DNA from: Pseudomonas sp. GGS8
GTDB lineage: Bacteria; Pseudomonadota; Gammaproteobacteria; Pseudomonadales; Pseudomonadaceae
NCBI RefSeq assembly: GCF_024168645.1
Contig: NZ_JALJWF010000001.1
Location: 558,001 to 622,000 of the forward strand
Length of the DNA: 64,000 nt
Direction of reading: 5' to 3'
In this document: piece by piece, positions 59,257-64,000 of the stretch
How positions within the stretch are numbered: position 1 is the stretch's first letter
How the letters are laid out: each line of letters starts with the position of its first letter
Position numbers and translations under genes: made by a program
Notes under the pieces: model-generated
Told to the model about the DNA's origin: nothing
What the model saw: only the letters and a program-made list of their open reading frames with translations
Database searches by the model: none

Positions 59257-59742
59257 TCAGATGCGCGGAACGGCATCGAAGACCACGACTGGATTGGCCG
59301 TGTAAAGACCTCTTTGAGCGACAAGCGGCGCGGAAGGGGTAATCACCAGATCAGCCCGCATGCCCGCGTTGGATTCGGTATCGCCGACCACTTCTTTAGG
59401 AAGACCGCCCAAGACTACGCCGTTGAAGGTGTAGGTCATCCGGATGTTGTCGGTGCCGTTGAACAGCGGTTGCGGACCACCTTCCACATAAGCATGGACC
59501 GAACCGAGAGTGTGGCGGATATCGTAAGCCGCACGCAGCGGGCTCAAGAGCTCGGTTATCACGTTGTAGGACATTTTTTCATCTTTACCGAAGTCAGGAT
59601 TCACCGGTTGGGCGTGGAATACTTCGGTAGGAATAAAAGCGCTGATGTTGATGGCCGAACGCGCTTGTTCCGAAGCGAACGCCATCGAAGAGCTGAGGGC
59701 CAGAAGGGTCATCGGAACGGTGATTGCAAGCTTCTTGAACAT
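59257..59742 (-). CDS. CS1-type major fimbrial subunit
   Basis: 161 residues starting at ATG 59742 (MFKKLAITVPMTLLALSSSMAFA, signal peptide, AGG ribosome site). The mature protein resembles CfaB/CblA pilins: INISAFIPTEVFHAQPVNPDF near the N-terminal donor strand and VVVFDAVPRI at the C-terminus. It is the first gene of the operon, as expected for the most abundant product. A longer in-frame upstream extension is AT-rich and not signal-like. Confidence 0.84.
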   Translation of the reverse strand: MFKKLAITVPMTLLALSSSMAFASEQARSAINISAFIPTEVFHAQPVNPDFGKDEKMSYNVITELLSPLRAAYDIRHTLGSVHAYVEGGPQPLFNGTDNIRMTYTFNGVVLGGLPKEVVGDTESNAGMRADLVITPSAPLVAQRGLYTANPVVVFDAVPRI

Positions 59743-60252
59743 TATTAAGTACCTGTCAATTTCAAAGGATTGGGCCGAGAAAAGTCTTGAAATGCGAATA
59801 CCACTCAACACGAAGATGGCGATTTCGCTTAACTTTCGACGCCAGAGAATGATCGTCAAATCCCTCGAGAAAGTAAGTACGCAACTTCCTAAGAACATGT
59901 AGTAACAACGACTTTCGAGCCGCAGGAAAAAAGTTGAAATATCATTGAAATGACTTCTTTACCCTCAGAGAAATACTACACACAGCTCTAACTAAAAAAG
60001 CACACAGACAAGAACTAAGCCAACCTCTGTAAGACCGGTACTACTTAACTACCGGCACTCCGTTAATGATCAGCATCTTAACTTTACAATTAGTTCAATT
60101 ACTCTAAAAAAGCAATCACCCCCTCATTCATTGCGCGTGGTCTTTAAGCGCAGCCCAAGGCCGACAGGAGGGCACCGTTGGTCCAGAACGCTTGCCTAAG
60201 CCGCAAGATATATCTTAAGTTGTATCTAAACACGACGAGAGAAGACGCAAAA
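59743..60252. promoter_or_regulatory. AT-rich divergent region between fimbrial operon and PadR gene
   Basis: 510 bp without a credible gene and strikingly AT-rich for this genome, especially 59920-60120 (runs such as cttaactttacaattagttc). It must hold the fimbrial promoter and the PadR gene promoter. The AT bias is the kind of target bound by MvaT/H-NS-like silencers in pseudomonads (inference). Confidence 0.55.
60205..60216. promoter_or_regulatory. Palindromic PadR/YqjI-type operator
   Basis: AAGATATATCTT is a perfect 12-bp palindrome, followed by AAGTTGTATCT as an imperfect second copy (60216-60226). It ends 36 bp before the PadR start codon, a typical autoregulatory position. It resembles the AT-rich ATATCTTAAG-type sites of YqjI-like regulators. 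Confidence 0.55.
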
Positions 60253-60831
60253 ATGAGAGACCATCATTCCCATCGAGACCACGGCGACAGCCGTGACGGC
60301 TTCGAAAAACGTCCTGGCCCCGGCCGCGAACGCGGCGGTCGTGGCCCGCGCGTATTTGCCCCCGGCGACCTGAAACTGCTGCTACTGGCGCTGATTGCCG
60401 AGCAGCCCTGCCACGGCTATGACCTGATCCGCCAGATCGAAAGCATGTTCGACGGCGCCTACAGCCCCAGCCCCGGCGTGATCTACCCGACCCTGACCTT
60501 TCTTGAAGAAAGCGAAATGATCCTGGGCGATGCCGAGGGCGGCAAAAAACGCTACAGCGTCACCGACGCCGGACGTCTGTCATTAAGCGAGCAGGCGATT
60601 GCCCTGGACGGTGTGCGCATGCGCATCGAAGTCAGCAAACGTTCATTACGCGGCCATGATCGTCCCGCCGAGATCCACGAAGCGGTTCACAACCTGCGTC
60701 ACGCCTTGCAAATGCACCATGGTCGCTGGAGCCCGGAAGAAATCCTGCGGGTGCGCGACCTGCTCAACAACACCGCCAAAGCCATCGTCGACGGCCCTGC
60801 CGTTCAACCCGTTCAGGAGAAAGCCGAATGA
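60253..60831 (+). CDS. PadR-family metal-responsive regulator (YqjI-like)
   Basis: 192 residues. The first 35 are a His/Arg/Gly-rich extension (MRDHHSHRDHGDSRDGF), like the metal-binding N-terminus of E. coli YqjI, a nickel-responsive repressor linked to iron homeostasis. A PadR winged helix follows (DLKLLLLALIAEQPCHGYDLIRQIE...SPGVIYPTLTFLEE), then a C-terminal helical dimerisation region. It overlaps the siderophore-interacting protein gene by 4 bp. Autorepression through the palindrome at 60205 is likely. Confidence 0.85.
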   Translation: MRDHHSHRDHGDSRDGFEKRPGPGRERGGRGPRVFAPGDLKLLLLALIAEQPCHGYDLIRQIESMFDGAYSPSPGVIYPTLTFLEESEMILGDAEGGKKRYSVTDAGRLSLSEQAIALDGVRMRIEVSKRSLRGHDRPAEIHEAVHNLRHALQMHHGRWSPEEILRVRDLLNNTAKAIVDGPAVQPVQEKAE

Positions 60832-61613
60832 CTGAAGTGATCGTGCAATCCATTCACCGTGTCATGCATGAAATCAAACGCCGTCGCCTGCAAGTGTTGC
60901 GGGTGGTTGACCTGACGCCGCGCATGCGCCGGATTACGCTGGGCGGACCGGAGCTGGCCGGCTTCGTCAGCCTCGGCACGGACGACCACGTCAAACTGCT
61001 GTTCCCGCAAAACGCGGCGGAACAAGCGGCGCTGGAAACCCCGGTGCTCGGCGCTGGCAAAGACAACGGCCCCCTGCCGGCGATGCGCGATTACACGCCG
61101 CGTCGTTACGATCTGGACACGCAGGAACTGGACATCGACTTTGTGTTGCACGGTGACGGCCCGGCCTCGACCTGGGCCGAGCAGGCCAAACCCGGCCAGT
61201 TTCTGCACATCGGCGGGCCACGGGGCTCGATGATCGTGCCGGACATGTTCGACAGCTACTTGTTGATCGGCGATGAAACCGCCCTGCCCGCCATCGCCCG
61301 CCGCCTCGAAGGCCTGGCCGCCAATCGACGTGCATTGGTGATCGTGGAAGTGGAAAACGGCGCCGAACAACAACGCCTGGTAAGCGCCGCGCAGGTCGAC
61401 GTGATCTGGGTGCTGCGGGAAGGTGGCAAAAACAACCTGCTGACCACCGTGCAACAGATCAAAGTGCCTGCTGGCAATCTGTATGCGTGGGTGGCGACCG
61501 AGTCCAAAGTATCGCGGCAGATCCGCCGGGTGTTGCTCGATGAGCATGGCCTGAACGAGCAGTTTGTGAAGGCTGTCGGCTACTGGCGGCTGGAGGACAG
61601 CGACGAGGAATAA
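60828..61613 (+). CDS. Siderophore-interacting FAD reductase (YqjH-like)
   Basis: 261 residues of the SIP family, which reduce ferric siderophores in the cytoplasm with NAD(P)H to release iron. The FAD-binding signature is MRDYTPRRYDLDTQELDIDFVLHG, and GPRGSMIVPDMFDSYLLIGDETALPAIARRLE begins the NAD(P)H domain. The C-terminus VRKAVGYWRLEDSDEE-like ending (KAVGYWRLED) is typical. It is co-translated with the PadR regulator; in E. coli the same two functions are divergent yqjH-yqjI. Confidence 0.9.
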   Translation: MTEVIVQSIHRVMHEIKRRRLQVLRVVDLTPRMRRITLGGPELAGFVSLGTDDHVKLLFPQNAAEQAALETPVLGAGKDNGPLPAMRDYTPRRYDLDTQELDIDFVLHGDGPASTWAEQAKPGQFLHIGGPRGSMIVPDMFDSYLLIGDETALPAIARRLEGLAANRRALVIVEVENGAEQQRLVSAAQVDVIWVLREGGKNNLLTTVQQIKVPAGNLYAWVATESKVSRQIRRVLLDEHGLNEQFVKAVGYWRLEDSDEE

Positions 61614-61630
61614 CCGCTGTGCATGCTTTC

Positions 61631-61780
61631 TGTGGCGAGGGGGCTTGCCCCCGTTGCGTCGCGCAGCGGCGCTAAAACCTGCAACGGAGTTTTAACCGGC
61701 ACAGCGTATTTGCTGATTTTGCGACTGCTTCGCAGCCGAACGGGGGCAAGCCCCCTCGCCACAAAAGCTCCCTCGCCACA
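61631..61780. repeat. REPIN with duplicated right end
   Basis: TGTGGCGAGGGGGCTTGCCC on the left and GGGCAAGCCCCCTCGCCACA on the right, with an extra CTCCCTCGCCACA appended (to 61780). It lies between the convergent SIP and Pr6Pr genes. Confidence 0.9.
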
Positions 61781-61788
61781 GTCAGTGT

Positions 61789-62433
61789 TCACTTGCGATC
61801 CGTGCGCCACCGATCCAACCCGATCACCAGCAATGAGATCAGCACAAACCCCGCCAGCAATCCTGCGGCATTCATAAACACCTGTGGATAACCCAACTTG
61901 TCCACATCAATGAATGGATAGGGATAGACCGCCAACTCATGTCCACGCAGCAGCGAATAGGCGAAATACACCAGCGGGTAAATCACCCACCGGCCGATAT
62001 GCCCAACCCGCAACGTGCCCTTGGGCACACAGCACCACCAATACACCAGGAACAGCAGCGGCATGACGTCATGCATCAGCTCATCGGCCAGCCATTGCCA
62101 GCCTTCGGGATGCCATAAATGGCGCAACAACAGGCTGTACGCCAAACCGACGACAGCAATGCTCACCGCAATGGCACTGCTCACCCACGGCTGCAAAAAC
62201 CAGCGTCGCGCCGCTGACTCGCGGGACGTCAGTTCACAGGTCAGCACCACCGCCACCAGCGTATTGGTCAGCACAGTGAAAAAACTGAAAAAGCTCACCA
62301 GCCCGCCCAACAGACTGGCCGCGATACTCCAGCGGGCATAGAGAATCAGGTACAGCTGAATGCTTAAACCCACCCAGCCCAGAATCGCCGCCACGGCAAC
62401 ACAACGACGCCTCGCGGTCGAGGGTATGACCAT
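61789..62433 (-). CDS. Pr6Pr-family membrane protein
   Basis: A 214-residue protein with six hydrophobic helices, starting at ATG 62433 (MVIPSTARRRCVAVAAILGWVG). It resembles the Pr6Pr family of six-helix proteins of unknown function: FFSFFTVLTNTLVAVVLTCE, LLLRHLWHPEGWQWLADELMHDVMPLLFLVYWW and YPYPFIDVDKLGYPQVFMN. The start lies 2 bp after the VF530 gene stop, so the two are probably co-transcribed. Confidence 0.78.
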   Translation of the reverse strand: MVIPSTARRRCVAVAAILGWVGLSIQLYLILYARWSIAASLLGGLVSFFSFFTVLTNTLVAVVLTCELTSRESAARRWFLQPWVSSAIAVSIAVVGLAYSLLLRHLWHPEGWQWLADELMHDVMPLLFLVYWWCCVPKGTLRVGHIGRWVIYPLVYFAYSLLRGHELAVYPYPFIDVDKLGYPQVFMNAAGLLAGFVLISLLVIGLDRWRTDRK

Positions 62434-62435
62434 GC

Positions 62436-62666
62436 TCAGACCGGGCGCTTGGTGCGCATCAGCTTCACGTACAGGCGTTCGACCTTCTCGCGCGCCCATG
62501 GGGTTTTGCGCAGGAATGTCAGGCTCGACTTGATGCTCGGGTCGCTCTTGAAGCAGCGGATATCGATACGCTCGGCCAGCCCTGACCATTCGTAGTGCTC
62601 AACCAGGGCGTTGAGGATTTGCTCCAGCGTCACGCCGTGCAGGGGGTTGGTGTTCTGTTCGGTCAT
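62436..62666 (-). CDS. VF530-family small DNA-binding protein
   Basis: 76 residues matching the VF530/DUF2132 family almost over its full length: [52 protein letters not shown] and LY. Members are small helical proteins with reported double-stranded DNA binding; role unknown. It is immediately upstream of the Pr6Pr gene. Confidence 0.88.
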   Translation of the reverse strand: MTEQNTNPLHGVTLEQILNALVEHYEWSGLAERIDIRCFKSDPSIKSSLTFLRKTPWAREKVERLYVKLMRTKRPV

Positions 62667-62826
62667 GCCGGGCCTTTGAGCGATGAAAGGATGAGAAGCC
62701 GCGCACCTTAGCGGAGGCTTTCGTCCGGTGGAAGGGCTCCGTACAGCGGCATTCGTCGGATGCTGAATTAACTGTAGGCGAGTTGGCCATCATCTGAGGG
62801 ACAAACGTCAGAAGATAGCGCCCGAC

Positions 62827-64000
62827 TCAGTAATAACGACGCGGGTCCGAATCGATCAGACTGGCAAGCTTGGTCAGGGCAAACCTCAACTCGTCCTGGC
62901 TGGTAGGCGACATCAACACCAATCGCACACAGCGGGTAATGCCGCTACGTTCGGCCTGGAACTGGGTGCCACTGAGCACCAGCACACCGTTGGCACGGGC
63001 CAGCATGGTGAATTCGTCGCAGGTCCAGGGCTCGGGCAACGTCAACCAGATGTGGTAGGAATACGGCTGGGTCTTGAGCTCGAAATTGGCGAAGATTTCC
63101 TGAGCGATCGCCTGCCGCCCGGCGGCCTCGTTGCGCTGAATGCGGATCAGCTTTCTATCCAACCCCTCCGTGATCACATTGCTCGCCAACTGAGCGGTCA
63201 ATGGCGACGGCATCCAGACGCTGCTGCGCACCATGGAGGTCAGGCGCGACAGCAGTTTCGGCGGGCTATAGAGATAGCCAATCCGCAAGGCCGGCATAAC
63301 CGACTTCGACAGACTGGTCAGGTACACCGAACGATCCGGGGCAAACGCCGACAGCGGTTTGATCGACGGGTCGGTGGCCAGAAAACCGTAGATGTCATCG
63401 TCCAGAATGATGAAGTCGAACTCCTCGGCCAACGCCGCGATTTGCGCTCGACGTTTTTGCGACATGATCGCGGCCGTCGGGTTCTGACAGGTCGCCACGC
63501 AGACCAGCATCGCCGGTTTCTCACGCTGACACAGTTCACGCAGCGCTTCGGGAATGATCCCTTCATCGTCCATGGGTACGCCACGCAGACGTCGTTCCAG
63601 TCCATGGGCAAGGGAAATGATGCCGGGGTAGCAAAGCGCCTCGCAGAGCACCAGATCACCGGCGTTGGTCAGCGCACTCATCGCGACCATCAAACCATGC
63701 TGGGCGCCGGCGGTGATCACCACTTGCTGCCATTGTGCATCGGGCAACGAATGGCGCAGCCATTGCGCGCCCGCCTCGCGATGAGCCGGATGACCGCCAT
63801 CGGGTGCGTAATCGAGGGCATCGGCAAAATCCGTACTTTTGGCCATGCCCACCAAGGCTCCGCGCAACCAGTATTCCAGGGTTTCGCTGTAAGGCTTGAT
63901 GATCGAAAGGTCCAGTAACTCAGACTGCCCAAGATTCAGCGAGGCGGCACTGTTGCTGGCCGGCAATTCCAACTGCTTCTGGTTGAGCACATAAGTACCG
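62827..64000 (-). CDS. MocR-type regulator, aminotransferase-like part (5' end outside window)
   Basis: About 390 residues of a fold-type I PLP aminotransferase domain: ITAGAQHGLMVAMSAL, ATCQNPTAAIMS, DFIILDDDIYGFL and the PLP-binding Lys in YLTSLSKSVMPALRIGYL. The frame stays open to the window edge. Codons upstream of the GTG at 63990 read G-T-Y, giving GTYVLNQK, which looks like the G-TYV end of a GntR winged helix. I therefore read this as the C-terminal part of a GntR/MocR regulator whose DNA-binding domain lies beyond 64000. Confidence 0.82.
   Translation of the reverse strand, partial: GTYVLNQKQLELPASNSAASLNLGQSELLDLSIIKPYSETLEYWLRGALVGMAKSTDFADALDYAPDGGHPAHREAGAQWLRHSLPDAQWQQVVITAGAQHGLMVAMSALTNAGDLVLCEALCYPGIISLAHGLERRLRGVPMDDEGIIPEALRELCQREKPAMLVCVATCQNPTAAIMSQKRRAQIAALAEEFDFIILDDDIYGFLATDPSIKPLSAFAPDRSVYLTSLSKSVMPALRIGYLYSPPKLLSRLTSMVRSSVWMPSPLTAQLASNVITEGLDRKLIRIQRNEAAGRQAIAQEIFANFELKTQPYSYHIWLTLPEPWTCDEFTMLARANGVLVLSGTQFQAERSGITRCVRLVLMSPTSQDELRFALTKLASLIDSDPRRYY

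Overview
This window reads as chromosome of a fluorescent pseudomonad (Pseudomonas fluorescens group). The basis is the glpFKRD order, an acidic amino acid ABC transporter with its AauSR-type two-component system, metE/metR, high-GC coding sequence, and many REP/REPIN palindromes (a GGGGGCTTGCCCCC class and a GGGAGCGGGCTTGCCCGC class) together with a REP-associated tyrosine transposase. I saw no rRNA, tRNA, CRISPR array, phage or conventional insertion sequence.

Layout. 1-5.4 kb: glycerol regulon (facilitator, kinase, DeoR repressor, aerobic glycerol-3-phosphate dehydrogenase), with GlpR-like operators before glpD and a strong terminator after it. 5.4-12.7 kb: sigma-54 promoter with two AauR-type boxes, the aatJQMP (gltIJKL) transporter, AauS/AauR and a GlpM-family membrane protein. 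12.9-18.3 kb: DsbA-family oxidoreductase, exported alpha/beta hydrolase and a 1098-residue beta-sandwich repeat protein. 18.4-23.6 kb: metE and metR divergent around a MetR-like palindrome, then a Nudix-LysE-GNAT cluster.

23.9-33.9 kb is the most unusual block. A response regulator with a degenerate HD-GYP domain faces a tightly packed operon of REC-PAS-GGDEF-EAL, REC-GGDEF-EAL, a periplasmic di-haem peroxidase, a membrane histidine kinase and a REC-histidine kinase. In the two GGDEF-EAL proteins the intact and decayed domains are complementary: the first keeps GGDEF and has a broken EAL, the second keeps EAL and has a broken GGDEF. This looks like one c-di-GMP make/break switch split over two co-translated regulators, possibly read out from periplasmic redox state. 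That functional reading is inference.

34-43 kb: a glutamate-synthase-like FMN protein, a three-gene bactoprenol-linked glycosylation (Gtr-type) operon, an opgC interrupted by an in-frame TAG, and an amino acid permease. 43.3-44.3 kb: a RAYT transposase flanked by two REPINs. 44.4-52.7 kb: an atypical class A penicillin-binding protein and a 1686-residue LRR protein with a NEL-type E3 ubiquitin ligase domain and its CxD catalytic motif. 52.7-59.7 kb: a complete CS1/CFA-I type (alternate) chaperone-usher fimbrial operon with a second subunit-adhesin pair. 60.2-64 kb: a YqjI/YqjH-like PadR regulator and siderophore-interacting reductase, two small genes, and a MocR-type regulator cut by the window end.
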